A stretch of 64,000 bases of DNA, taken from contig CAWGIG010000001.1 of assembly GCA_963822595.1 (NCBI GenBank), forward strand, positions 1,116,001-1,180,000, read 5' to 3'. Position numbers and translations under genes: made by a program. The notes under the pieces were generated by a model, which saw nothing but the letters and a program-made list of their open reading frames with translations, searched no databases and was not told the DNA's origin. Shown here one piece after another: positions 7,606-16,487 of this stretch. The DNA comes from CAVRUH01 sp963822595. GTDB taxonomy: Bacteria; Chlamydiota; Chlamydiia; Chlamydiales; Waddliaceae. The first letter of the stretch is position 1; every line of letters starts with the position of its first letter.

Positions 7606-8906
7606 TTTTTCAGCTCTAATTTTGTTCGGGCATACCTGTAAAGAGACATTGGACTGAATTTATCAAGCTGAAATAAGGCGATTTTTGAAAGATCTTTGAA
7701 AGATAAGCTTGTTTTAGGCTGCTTCGAAAAATTCTGGATCATTTGATGGATGGGTTTCACAACCTCATCCCAATGGAATTGTGGTAGAATTTCCGAAATA
7801 TTTTCTTTTATTTCTTCGCGTCTTGTTGGATCCTCGATGAGACTTAAAATTGCCTCTTTAACGGCTTGTACATCATTTTCCGGGACAACAATTCCGAGAT
7901 TTTTGCGAGCAATTAAATCGGCAAAGTAATCTCCGCGAGTACTAATGATAGGCAGCCCAGCCCAAAGATAATCCAGAATACGTGTTCTGAAGGAGTATTG
8001 TGTTTCTAAATGTTCAAAATGTAAGGAGGCGCCTATGGTTGCTTCTATGAGAAAGCTTTGTCGCTCTTCATAGGTTGTCCAACCGAAGTTGAAAAACACG
8101 TTTCGATCAAAAAGGTCTAATTGTTTAGCTAGTTCCACAGCGTCCAGGGCCATTTTCATCTCAGGAATATTCGGATTGGGATGTTTTATCCCCATAAAAA
8201 TAAGAAACACGTCATCTCGTATTTTGGCGAGTTCAGAAATAGCGCGGATGAGTGTTAGCGGATCAAACCAGTTCCAGACGCCGCCACCCCATAAAATCAC
8301 GTGCGCATCTTCCTTGATCCCGAAACGCTTGCGAAAGCCCTCGCCCTTCATTTTAGGCGGTGTTGCTGACATGCCGAAGGGGACACTATCGATCAGATGT
8401 TTCAATGAATGATCTGCATCATAAGCTTTAGGCGTGAGCTTCCCGAGATTCATTAAATATCCCATCCATAAATCACGTTGCTTGTCGCTTCCTGAAATAA
8501 TCGAATCGGCCATCTGAAAAGAAAATTGAAAATGAGACAATATCCGGTTATTTTTGTGATCTCTTGTTGTTGCGGAATGATATTTAAATACTTCTAAGTT
8601 TTCGATCGGCATCGGATCATAGGCATCCAAGATGATCTTTAGGCCATAACGCTTTGCTAGGTAGGCGGTTTTGGGATGGATGAGCTGTGAAATAAGAACA
8701 TCAGCCTCGTGAATACTCTTTAGCAGAGATAGATTTGTATTTTTCTCAATTTTAAAATCGGGGTGAGTGATATCGGGTTCATTTGGAATGAGTAAAGTGA
8801 CTTGATGGTGCTTTGATAAAGCTTTTGCAAATTCGAAATAACGAATGCCCGGACCTGCCATGGAAGCGCCAACATTATCTTCTGAGACCAAGAGTGCTTT
8901 AGACAT
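7602..8906 (-). CDS. Family 4-like glycosyltransferase
   Basis: The 434-residue product has two Rossmann-like halves as in GT-B enzymes. The N-half begins KALLVSEDNVGASMAGPGIR, where the glycine-rich loop is typical of GT4. The C-half has ILWGGGVWNWFDP and EHLETQYSFRTRILDYLWAGLPIISTRGDYFA, the region that usually binds the donor sugar nucleotide. A 60-residue tail follows. It is likely cytoplasmic or membrane-peripheral and builds the chain exported by Wzm/Wzt. It overlaps wzt by 8 bp and the next GT2 by 4 bp. Confidence 0.8.
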   Translation of the reverse strand: MSKALLVSEDNVGASMAGPGIRYFEFAKALSKHHQVTLLIPNEPDITHPDFKIEKNTNLSLLKSIHEADVLISQLIHPKTAYLAKRYGLKIILDAYDPMPIENLEVFKYHSATTRDHKNNRILSHFQFSFQMADSIISGSDKQRDLWMGYLMNLGKLTPKAYDADHSLKHLIDSVPFGMSATPPKMKGEGFRKRFGIKEDAHVILWGGGVWNWFDPLTLIRAISELAKIRDDVFLIFMGIKHPNPNIPEMKMALDAVELAKQLDLFDRNVFFNFGWTTYEERQSFLIEATIGASLHFEHLETQYSFRTRILDYLWAGLPIISTRGDYFADLIARKNLGIVVPENDVQAVKEAILSLIEDPTRREEIKENISEILPQFHWDEVVKPIHQMIQNFSKQPKTSLSFKDLSKIALFQLDKFSPMSLYRYARTKLELKK

Positions 8907-10116
8907 AGGTGATCTCTTGGTTCAAAATTTCCCTTTCCCATTCATTCCCTAAAAAGATACCGTCGCGATAATAAAATCGCGTTTCCTTTTCAGGAACGTA
9001 TATAGGGCACTTTAAAATGATTTCATCGTTCAGTATATTTTTCACATCATGAATAAAGCATTCCAATTTGATTAAATATTCACCTTCATGAAAAAGAGAT
9101 GTGTCTAGAAAAAACGTGAGTTTATTCATGCCTGGAATTTCATGAGTATTTGTTGTCGTAGAACGTCCAAGCAATTGATGCCGCTGATTCCAAACGCCGA
9201 CCGCGAAGTACAAATCTTTTACAGGCTTCAATATTTCGTAAGTGATTTCAAGCTTGAGTTTATCTCCTTGATAGAAAAACTCCGAGGCAATGTCGTTTTT
9301 CACAAGTCTTGCAGAAGTAATTCGGAGATTTTCATCACCGGCTATTCCTTTCCACTCAAAATCGTGCATTTTACACGTTTTCATATAGGCGTTAACGCAG
9401 TCTTCAATGCTTCCAATTTCTTTGATTTGTCCGTTTTCGAGATAAATTCCCTTTTTGCAAAGAGTCAACATAGCTCCCATGTCATGGCTTACAAAGAGGA
9501 CGGTTCTTCCATTCGAGCCTAGTTGATTGAGTTTTTCTAAACACTTTTTCTGAAATGCAGAGTCGCCTACAGCAAGAACTTCATCAACAATCAGTAAATC
9601 GGGATCCAAATGAGCGGCAATGGCAAAACCGAGGCGCGTCAACATGCCGCTGGAGTAGCGCTTAACAGGGGTATCTAAAAACTGTTCGATTTCAGAGAAG
9701 GCAACGATTTCGTCGAATTTTTTTTCGATTTCCTTGTAGCGCATTCCGAGGATGATTCCATTCAGATAAATATTTTCCCTGCCTGTCAATTCCTGATGGA
9801 ATCCTGTGCCGACTTCTAAAAGACTGGATACTTTTCCGCGAATGCGAATGCTGCCTGTTGTTGGAGCAGTAATTCGTGAGAGGATTTTCAGTAAGGTTGA
9901 TTTTCCTGCGCCGTTTTTTCCGATGATTCCGACGCAGTCTCCTTCATGAATATCTAGGTTGATGTCTTTTAAGGCCCAAAATTCTTCGGTAGGATCCCCT
10001 TTGAAACCTTTAAATTTGTTTATCAGGGTTTCTATGAGGGTCGAATATACGGGACGGCTCACATGAGAGATGATATATTTTTTGGAGAGATTTTTTATTT
10101 CGATTACTTTTGTCAT
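8899..10116 (-). CDS. wzt: Polysaccharide ABC exporter ATPase with carbohydrate-binding C-domain
   Basis: The 405-residue product has an ATPase half with Walker A GIIGKNGAGKST (about residues 63-74), signature RYSSGM and Walker B LLIVDEVLAVGD. It also has a C-terminal ~140-residue beta-rich domain of the Wzt-C kind (GVWNQRHQLLGRSTT, FFLDTSLFHEGEYLIKL). In E. coli O8/O9a such domains bind the modified end of the O-chain before export. The gene begins one base after the permease reading frame ends, the standard wzm-wzt arrangement. Confidence 0.92.
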   Translation of the reverse strand: MTKVIEIKNLSKKYIISHVSRPVYSTLIETLINKFKGFKGDPTEEFWALKDINLDIHEGDCVGIIGKNGAGKSTLLKILSRITAPTTGSIRIRGKVSSLLEVGTGFHQELTGRENIYLNGIILGMRYKEIEKKFDEIVAFSEIEQFLDTPVKRYSSGMLTRLGFAIAAHLDPDLLIVDEVLAVGDSAFQKKCLEKLNQLGSNGRTVLFVSHDMGAMLTLCKKGIYLENGQIKEIGSIEDCVNAYMKTCKMHDFEWKGIAGDENLRITSARLVKNDIASEFFYQGDKLKLEITYEILKPVKDLYFAVGVWNQRHQLLGRSTTTNTHEIPGMNKLTFFLDTSLFHEGEYLIKLECFIHDVKNILNDEIILKCPIYVPEKETRFYYRDGIFLGNEWEREILNQEITYV

Positions 10117-10117
10117 T

Positions 10118-10947
10118 TTAGATTTTATCCGCTAATGTGACTTCGATTTTTCTAAAATACCAGAATCCTGTAACCAGTAACAAGAGGGATATACATGCTG
10201 AAAGGGCTATGGAAATAGGAAAATCGGCTTCGCTTATTCCGAATAGGGACCAACGAAAGCCGTTAATTATTCCAACGAGCGGATTTAAGGAATAAAAAAT
10301 TCTCCATTTTTCAGAGATCATGAAACTCCCATAACCGACCGGAGAGAGGAACATTCCAAGCTGGACGGCAAAGGGGACAATGAAGCGAATATCGCGATAC
10401 TGTACGGTACAGGCAGAAATCCAGAAAGAGAGTCCTAAAGTCAACGCAATTAGAAGCAATGTGAATACAAGGGAAACAGAGGATCTGCCATCCGCAGAAG
10501 CCGCTAGTAAAAGGAATCAGGAGGGTAAGCATCCCAAGTCCTATGATGAAGTCTAAAAAATTGACAGCGATTTGCGAGGTGGGAATGATGATACGTGGAA
10601 AATAGACTTTCGATATGAGATGTGCGTTGTTGAGTAGACTGGTGCTATTCATCGATAACCGTCGAGGAAAATAGTTGCCAGGGAAGCATTCCAGCCAAGA
10701 CGAAAACCGAGTAATTGATGTTTTGCGAAGAGAGGTGGGCAATATTGCTAAACAGAAAGGTGAAGAGAATCATGTTCAAAAGCGGGCGGATGATTGCCCA
10801 GGCGACTCCAAAAAAAGCTTGTTTATAACGAACGAGGATATCTCTCCAAGCAAGGAAATAAAATAGTTCGTGATATCTAATAAGATCTTTTAAGTATTGC
10901 TTTTGAATCGCTTGCGATTCAATCAATATGCAATTTTTTGTAATCAT
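10118..10947 (-). pseudogene. wzm: Polysaccharide ABC exporter permease, two frameshifts
   Basis: The gene spans 830 nt, enough for a normal ~276-residue Wzm, but the protein is spread over three frames. Frame one (from ATG 10947) gives the N-end with FYFLAWRDILVRYKQAFFGV and stops after QLFSSTVIDE. The second gives STSLLNNAHLISKVYFPRII. The third gives LLIALTLGLSFWISACTVQY to the C-end. An extra T near 10647 (GAATAGC) accounts for the first shift. An extra T in a TTTT run at 10509-10512 (minus strand) accounts for the second. Homology resumes exactly after each site. This is either recent inactivation or sequencing error in the source. Confidence 0.85.
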
Positions 10948-11069
10948 GAGGCCCTATTTATGTCTGATATTGTATACTGAAGTGCCCCAAATACCGATTT
11001 TTGAGCTCACTTCAGTATAAGGCAAATTCCAAAATTTTGAAAGGGTTAAAAAAACAAGAAGATTGCTAA

Positions 11070-11093
11070 AAACTGTTAATGCATTATCAGTTT
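11070..11093 (+). promoter_or_regulatory. Near-perfect 24-bp palindrome upstream of F-box/vWA copy 1
   Basis: AAACTGTTAATG followed by CATTATCAGTTT is self-complementary except for one base pair of positions in each arm. The same block recurs at 17502-17525 before copy 2, with the same ~26-bp distance to the ATGAGTTGC start. It is a candidate operator or shared promoter element. Confidence 0.5.
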
Positions 11094-11143
11094 TTTCATT
11101 AAATAAAGGAGATCTCCTATGAGTTGCCTATGTATCCCTTGCA

Positions 11144-11974
11144 ATGCTCGAAATAATGATTTTACTCCCTAATATGTTTGTAAAGTACTCACGTGCAGCC
11201 GAACTCGAAAGAAATGTGTGGGCGATTGTTTTTCAAAATCTTGATTACCGGGAGCAAATGGTGGCATCTTCAGTGTGTAAAAAATGGAGACATATCCTTA
11301 GCAAGACCCTATCGACTAGTTCAAATAACAAAATTGGTTCATTCAAATGTTTCAAAGCTTTCTATAAAGATTTTTTAAAATCAAGGCACATCATTTTATT
11401 CGATGCTTCGGGTTCTATGCATTTTCAAGGTAACATAGAGAAAGGTTCCGTTATTGCGAGTAAATTATTGGGTTATATCGAACCTGTAATCAGAGCGCGA
11501 GGAATTTTTATTGGAACTTTTGGTGATTATACTACAATCCATCATGTGAAAACAACATCTCAGGTAATTACATATATTCATAATATATCAATAATTCATG
11601 GTGGATATGACTTTGGGGATGTATCAGCGGGAGTTTATGAGAGGTTGTCACTTTTAAAAGCCAAATTAAATACACATGTTCATGTCATTTCAGACATGGT
11701 TTTAAGTAATGCGATATCGATAATAAACTCTTCTTTATCTTCGGCTTATTCGAAAAAAGTTACCTTTCATTTTTATGATTTGCTTTACAGTCCTTTGAAC
11801 GCTAATTATCGTTTTACATCTTTATTGAGAAGCCTATATGAGTCACGAAAGGATGATGTTGTTAATGCTAATAAAAGAAGAAAAATTAAGGACCAACTTG
11901 AAATCAATGTATACCCTTCATCGAAAGAAGCAGAGATATCCACCAATAAAATATATCAGATAGTCCTTAAATGA
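11144..11974 (+). CDS. F-box / von Willebrand A domain protein, copy 1 (N-end frameshifted)
   Basis: The ancestral start is the ATG at 11119 (MSCLCIPCNARNN), but an extra base near 11170 shifts the frame. The uninterrupted frame begins at the ATG at 11144, or at 11174. Residues ~22-58 match an F-box (ELERNVWAIVFQNLDYREQM followed by VASSVCKKWRHIL), the motif that binds eukaryotic Skp1. Then comes a vWA-like domain with an intact metal site LFDASGSM (DxSxS), GIFIGTFGD and HVHVISDM. The tail carries a basic NKRRKIKDQL patch. It faces the F-box companion gene, with 12 bp between stops. Probably a host-directed effector; partner unknown. Confidence 0.75.
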   Translation: MLEIMILLPNMFVKYSRAAELERNVWAIVFQNLDYREQMVASSVCKKWRHILSKTLSTSSNNKIGSFKCFKAFYKDFLKSRHIILFDASGSMHFQGNIEKGSVIASKLLGYIEPVIRARGIFIGTFGDYTTIHHVKTTSQVITYIHNISIIHGGYDFGDVSAGVYERLSLLKAKLNTHVHVISDMVLSNAISIINSSLSSAYSKKVTFHFYDLLYSPLNANYRFTSLLRSLYESRKDDVVNANKRRKIKDQLEINVYPSSKEAEISTNKIYQIVLK

Positions 11975-11986
11975 TGGCAAAAAATT

Positions 11987-13066
11987 CTACTTTATGTTGT
12001 GTTCAGCCATGATATTCAGACAAATTTTCCATTTGGCTAATGCTTCTGTAAAAATGCTGTCTTCCGCTTCCTCACATCCCGATAGGTTTATTACCTGAAC
12101 AGAAGTAGATTTAAGAGTATCTCGAAATTCTAATAAACCGTTTTGTGAAATAGATTGAGCTCCATATGATAAGTAAATGCTCAGTCGGTCCAATTTTATA
12201 TGGGATTCTTTTAACCATTTTCCAAGAATTGCCAATTGTTCATCATCTGCAACTGAAATAGGGTTGAATGTTTCCAAATGTTCAGCTTGTAAAGAAGAAA
12301 ATAACGCTTTGAAAAATACCCTTGGAAGCGCTAAGTATTCCATCGATCGTGGACAAAAAAGGTGCTTAATCGTGTGTCTTTTAAATACAGATTCGAAGAG
12401 AGGGTCAATAATGGATGGCTCATGAGCTTTTAATAGGCAATAATCCACAGAAATTAAGCTCTCAATAGAGGATCCGGATTGGAACCATTTTTGTTTATTT
12501 AGTTCGCTTCTTTTCAATAAATGAATTTCTTTTTCATACAGAATTTTGAATTTCGCGATTGTTTCGGACTCATCTGATCTATTGTGAATGAAAGCCAAGG
12601 AACTACCAAGTAGATACAAATGGAAGTAATCAGAAGACCCTCTAAATTCTTTCTCAGTTTCTGGACTATTGGGATGCCATTGTTTAATACAATCTTCAAT
12701 ATGATTTTGTAAGTGTTCTCTATACCCCCCAAGACTTGCTATTAATTTTGCAATTTTGAGATTCGTTATATTCTCGGGGGATTCAGGAATGCTATTTAGA
12801 AAATAACGCGAAATCTTTATAGCATCAATAAAATAGACTTGCTGAGGGCGAAAATGTGAAAGAATTTTAGTAAAAAATGGAATTGTTAAATTTCTTAATT
12901 GCTCTTCAGTACGAGAAAGGGCATACCTTCGAAAAAATCGGTCCTTATTAATTGAATCTCTCCAACTTCTGCAAGTCAAGGAAGCATTCAATAGTGAATC
13001 TTGATCAAGAAGTTCAAATATACCATAACTGGAATCAATATCAATTGTAGGAAATGGAAAGGACAT
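11987..13066 (-). CDS. F-box protein with helical/LRR-like tail, copy 1
   Basis: The 359-residue product carries an F-box-like segment at residues ~10-50 (SSYGIFELLDQDSLLNASLT then CRSWRDSINKDRFFRRY). A long helical middle follows, then a C-terminal stretch resembling leucine-rich repeats (IKLDRLSIYLSYGAQSIS, VQVINLSGCEEAEDSIF). It lacks the vWA domain of its neighbour. It is about 70-75 percent identical by eye to the gene at 19284-20372 and sits in the same convergent arrangement, so the pair was duplicated as a unit. Likely an effector adaptor for host SCF ligase; substrate unknown. Confidence 0.72.
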   Translation of the reverse strand: MSFPFPTIDIDSSYGIFELLDQDSLLNASLTCRSWRDSINKDRFFRRYALSRTEEQLRNLTIPFFTKILSHFRPQQVYFIDAIKISRYFLNSIPESPENITNLKIAKLIASLGGYREHLQNHIEDCIKQWHPNSPETEKEFRGSSDYFHLYLLGSSLAFIHNRSDESETIAKFKILYEKEIHLLKRSELNKQKWFQSGSSIESLISVDYCLLKAHEPSIIDPLFESVFKRHTIKHLFCPRSMEYLALPRVFFKALFSSLQAEHLETFNPISVADDEQLAILGKWLKESHIKLDRLSIYLSYGAQSISQNGLLEFRDTLKSTSVQVINLSGCEEAEDSIFTEALAKWKICLNIMAEHNIK

Positions 13067-13527
13067 AATATACCTCTTATTTTATTGCAACTTCTGAAAA
13101 AGGAAGTTGTTGCCGCTTTATATTAATTGGACCCTACCTCTTTGGCAAAGCCCTGATTGAGTAGGAATCCATTTCCCCTTCAATCTATGGCTAACATTAT
13201 AACATAAAGTATGTTAAGATTGTATAAATATTTATTAAAAATTTTAATTAATGTGTTTTTTGTAGTTATGAAATGTTTGAACTAAGTTTTGACTTTTGAG
13301 TAATTATCTTAAGGTATAATATTTGTTCCGATGATTCTGACTTGTAAGAAGCTTTAAAATATGATGCCCAACTTATAGCAAGTTTTTTTTAAACTCACGA
13401 AAGTATCGCGACATCTTCTACCTTCATCACTTCGAGTCCCCCCAGAGATTTTTCACTACACAACATATTCTCTGGCATCTGTTTCAGTACCATTATTGTG
13501 AAGAGGGGTTGAAACATTTTTTTAATA
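13067..13527. other. Gene-free A/T-rich interval
   Basis: No convincing reading frame or RNA. It holds a TATAAT at about 13315 with poorly spaced upstream TTGACT, and an imperfect inverted repeat CCAGAGA...TCTCTGG near 13441-13477. It may contain divergent promoters for the F-box gene and for genes to the right. Confidence 0.4.
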
Positions 13528-13767
13528 TTATCGTTCATTGCGCTGCCTTAAGTTTTTGAGCCATTTTTCTAAAAAGTATACTGCGCTATGGGGATGAGCG
13601 TGATAGATTTCTTGGACTTTTTCAATGCTTAACTGTAAGAGATCCTCTTCTTCAATTCTGAGATCTTCAAGAATTTCATGAATATATGTTTGCAATATAG
13701 GGAAAACAACGCTACAATTGTAGCTTGTTTCTCGAACCCTAATAAAATTATTTAGAAATATGAACAA
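13528..13767 (-). CDS. Small hypothetical protein
   Basis: A 79-codon frame with protein-like composition (acidic helical middle, then AHPHSAVYFLEKWLKNL). The only usable start is TTG at 13767, preceded by GAGGT at a spacing of 10. It overlaps the SNF2 gene start by 8 bp in divergent orientation. No family recognised. It could be a real small protein or chance. Confidence 0.4.
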   Translation of the reverse strand: MFIFLNNFIRVRETSYNCSVVFPILQTYIHEILEDLRIEEEDLLQLSIEKVQEIYHAHPHSAVYFLEKWLKNLRQRNER

Positions 13768-16465
13768 TACGATTGATACCTCAGAAAGTAGCTGTTCTAT
13801 TCGTTATTCACCTTCTAATTCTTTACATTTTGAAATGCCGTTGGATGTGTCGGTCCCACCAAAGCTTCGTAATATTCATCAAGATTTTAAAAGGGATTGG
13901 AGGGCTGGTTGGTTTAGACTGGCTGCAGAAAGGCCTCCCCTTAATCAAAATCCTTTGCTCCAATTCTGGCAAGAAATAGCTTCGCATTTTCTAACATATC
14001 TTTGTCATCTTCCACCTGAATCTCCTTGCGATTCTGTCCCAACACCCGACTCCATTTTGATTGAAAAGTGGATACTCTGTGCTCCACCAATGATCGGAGG
14101 AGAATATCTTTCTGTGGAACATATCATTGCCCTATGGCAAAGTCTTAATGAGTGGTTTTTGCAGACCTTAAAAGAATTTGAAGGAATAGCACAATTTTTA
14201 GAAGTGCATGCACCCCATTGGAAACAGGTGGGCCGAGTTTTTTTTCATCTTGCAGAAAACAAAAAGGATGAAGGGCGTCCTTTTGCCTTCCTAGCAACCT
14301 ATTCAACGCAGCTCATCTCAGATGGTAAAGTGAAATTTTTACCGCTTAAGGAAGCTCTAAATCAATATTCTGGGTCCAACGATCGGCAGGGTCTTGTTAA
14401 ACTCCTCACCCCTGTGTATCAAGCATCTCAGAAATGTGAATGGATTCAAGAGCTTTTGGATAAGGCCGAAATTTATCAAGCCCTGGCTTGGACTCCTCAG
14501 CAGGCATATCGTTTTTTAGCTGCTATTCCGCAAATGGAAGAAAGCGGACTTACAGTAAAGATCCCCAATTGGTGGAAACAGCGCTCAAGACCTCAGGTCT
14601 CAGTAACAATAGGATCGGCTCTGAAGTCAACTTTAGGGGCCTCATCTCTACTCGACTTTCAAGTCAGATTGGCAATTGGTGACACAGAAATATCTGAGGA
14701 AGAGCTTTCAGAGATTCTTGCAAAAAACCAAAATCTTGTTTACGTTCGAGGTCAATGGATCGAGGTCGATCGAGATCGCCTTCAGGATGCTCTAGCGCAT
14801 TGGAAACGGGTGCAAAAGCAGCATAAAAATGGACAAATTTCGTTCTTTGATGGAATGAGACTGCTTGCAGGTGTTCCTTCTGATGATAGTGGAGAGGATG
14901 AGAGTGAAATTTCTCAATGGGTAAGAGTGACAACGGGTAAGGCACTGAGCGATATTTTGTGTCAGCTTCGCCATCCGGATAGAATTTCGTCCAAGCAGCT
15001 AAAGAACGTACACGCCGTTTTGCGTCCTTACCAAGAGGAAGGGGTAGGTTGGCTTACTCTTTTGACGGGGTTAGGTTTGGGTGCTTGTTTAGCTGATGAT
15101 ATGGGACTTGGAAAAACACTGCAGATACTAAGTCTACTGATGTTAAAGCGGAAGCAAAATGCATCGGCAAAATTACCTCCTTCTCTTTTAATTGTTCCAG
15201 CTTCTCTTTTAGGCAATTGGCAAAAAGAAGCTTTTCGGTTTACCCCTTCTTTGAAACTTTTATTTCTTCACCCTTCAGAAATCAAAGGAGCAGAATCCGA
15301 TTTTATGGAGGAAAAACCGGAACAATATTTAAATGAAGTTGATCTGGTCATTACCACTTATTCTATGGTTTCGAAAATTAAGTGGTTGACTCAATTATCT
15401 TGGGATATTTTGATTCTGGATGAGGCCCAATCAATAAAGAATTCTGGAACAAAGCAAACCAAATCTGTCAAAGAACTTAAATCACAGTCGCGCATAGCTT
15501 TAACAGGCACACCTATTGAGAATCGTCTTTCTGACTTATGGTCTCTTTTTGATTTTTTAAATCCAGGCTTATTAGGTTCTCCAAAACAATTTAAAGACTA
15601 TGTTGATTTTTTGCAGTCTCACCCATCTCGCTATGATTCTTTGCGCAAATTGATTAGCCCCTATATTCTTCGAAGGATGAAGACCGATCCAAAAGTGATT
15701 TCCGATCTTCCGGACAAAATTGAAGTGCCCATCTATTGCCGCCTCACAACCCAGCAAATACAAAATTACCAAATGGTTGTGGATGAGCTAAAGAGTACTC
15801 TTGAGACAGTAGAGCCTGATAGACGCCGTGGCGTAGTTCTCAAAACTATCCTGCAACTGAAACAGATTTGTAATCATCCATGTCAATATTCTGGTGTGGG
15901 AAAGTATGACCCTTCGTATAGTGGTAAATTCGAACGTCTACAAGAAATTTGTGAAGAGCTTGTATCTCGTCAGGAAAAAGTGCTGCTATTTACCCAATTT
16001 AGTGAAATCATCCCCGAATTGAAAGAATTCCTCGAGCAGATTTTTGGAAGAGAGGGGCTTATCCTGCATGGTGGCACGCCAATTAAGGAGCGCAAGAGGC
16101 TCGTAGAAGAATTTCAAACGAGTGATGGGCCGCCATTTTTTATTCTCTCATTAAAAGCCGGAGGAACAGGATTGACCCTTACAGAAGCTTCTCATGTGAT
16201 ACATTTCGATCGCTGGTGGAATCCTGCTGTTGAAAACCAGGCGACCGATCGCGCATTTCGAATCGGTCAAAAGAAGAATGTGATGGTTCATAAATTTATT
16301 ACTCAAGGGACGATTGAAGAAAAAATTGATGCAATGATCGCCTCAAAACAGAACCTGGCAAGTGAAATCTTAGCATCAACGGATGAAGTAAAAATTACAG
16401 AATTGTCAGATCAGGATCTATTGAACTTGATCTCACTTGATTTAACCAAAATAGTTTCTAATTAA
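13760..16465 (+). CDS. SNF2-family DNA-dependent ATPase
   Basis: The 901-residue product has an N-terminal ~400-residue region with an SNF2-associated bacterial domain (IGDTEISEEELSEILAKNQN, then YVRGQWIEVD). The two RecA-like lobes follow: Walker A DDMGLGKTLQI, Walker B LDEAQSIKN, TGTPIENRLSDLWSLFDFL, then VLLFTQFSEI, LHGGTPIKERKRLVEEF, LKAGGTGLTLTEA, and HFDRWWNPAVENQATDRAFR plus RIGQ. It remodels protein-DNA complexes using ATP; bacterial members have roles in RNA polymerase recycling or repair that vary. It is followed 22 bp later by a SWIM-finger gene, a pairing seen in many bacteria. Confidence 0.93.
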   Translation: MNNTIDTSESSCSIRYSPSNSLHFEMPLDVSVPPKLRNIHQDFKRDWRAGWFRLAAERPPLNQNPLLQFWQEIASHFLTYLCHLPPESPCDSVPTPDSILIEKWILCAPPMIGGEYLSVEHIIALWQSLNEWFLQTLKEFEGIAQFLEVHAPHWKQVGRVFFHLAENKKDEGRPFAFLATYSTQLISDGKVKFLPLKEALNQYSGSNDRQGLVKLLTPVYQASQKCEWIQELLDKAEIYQALAWTPQQAYRFLAAIPQMEESGLTVKIPNWWKQRSRPQVSVTIGSALKSTLGASSLLDFQVRLAIGDTEISEEELSEILAKNQNLVYVRGQWIEVDRDRLQDALAHWKRVQKQHKNGQISFFDGMRLLAGVPSDDSGEDESEISQWVRVTTGKALSDILCQLRHPDRISSKQLKNVHAVLRPYQEEGVGWLTLLTGLGLGACLADDMGLGKTLQILSLLMLKRKQNASAKLPPSLLIVPASLLGNWQKEAFRFTPSLKLLFLHPSEIKGAESDFMEEKPEQYLNEVDLVITTYSMVSKIKWLTQLSWDILILDEAQSIKNSGTKQTKSVKELKSQSRIALTGTPIENRLSDLWSLFDFLNPGLLGSPKQFKDYVDFLQSHPSRYDSLRKLISPYILRRMKTDPKVISDLPDKIEVPIYCRLTTQQIQNYQMVVDELKSTLETVEPDRRRGVVLKTILQLKQICNHPCQYSGVGKYDPSYSGKFERLQEICEELVSRQEKVLLFTQFSEIIPELKEFLEQIFGREGLILHGGTPIKERKRLVEEFQTSDGPPFFILSLKAGGTGLTLTEASHVIHFDRWWNPAVENQATDRAFRIGQKKNVMVHKFITQGTIEEKIDAMIASKQNLASEILASTDEVKITELSDQDLLNLISLDLTKIVSN

Positions 16466-16487
16466 AACAAGTAAGGAGTTGTGCTCA

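Noticed and set aside
11119..11142. MSCLCIPC start as a lipoprotein signal
   Set aside because: No hydrophobic stretch precedes the cysteines, so it cannot be a type II signal peptide.
13290..13322. TTGACT ... TATAAT as a promoter in the 13067-13527 gap
   Set aside because: The spacer is about 20 bp, too long for a normal sigma-70 promoter; kept only as a remark.
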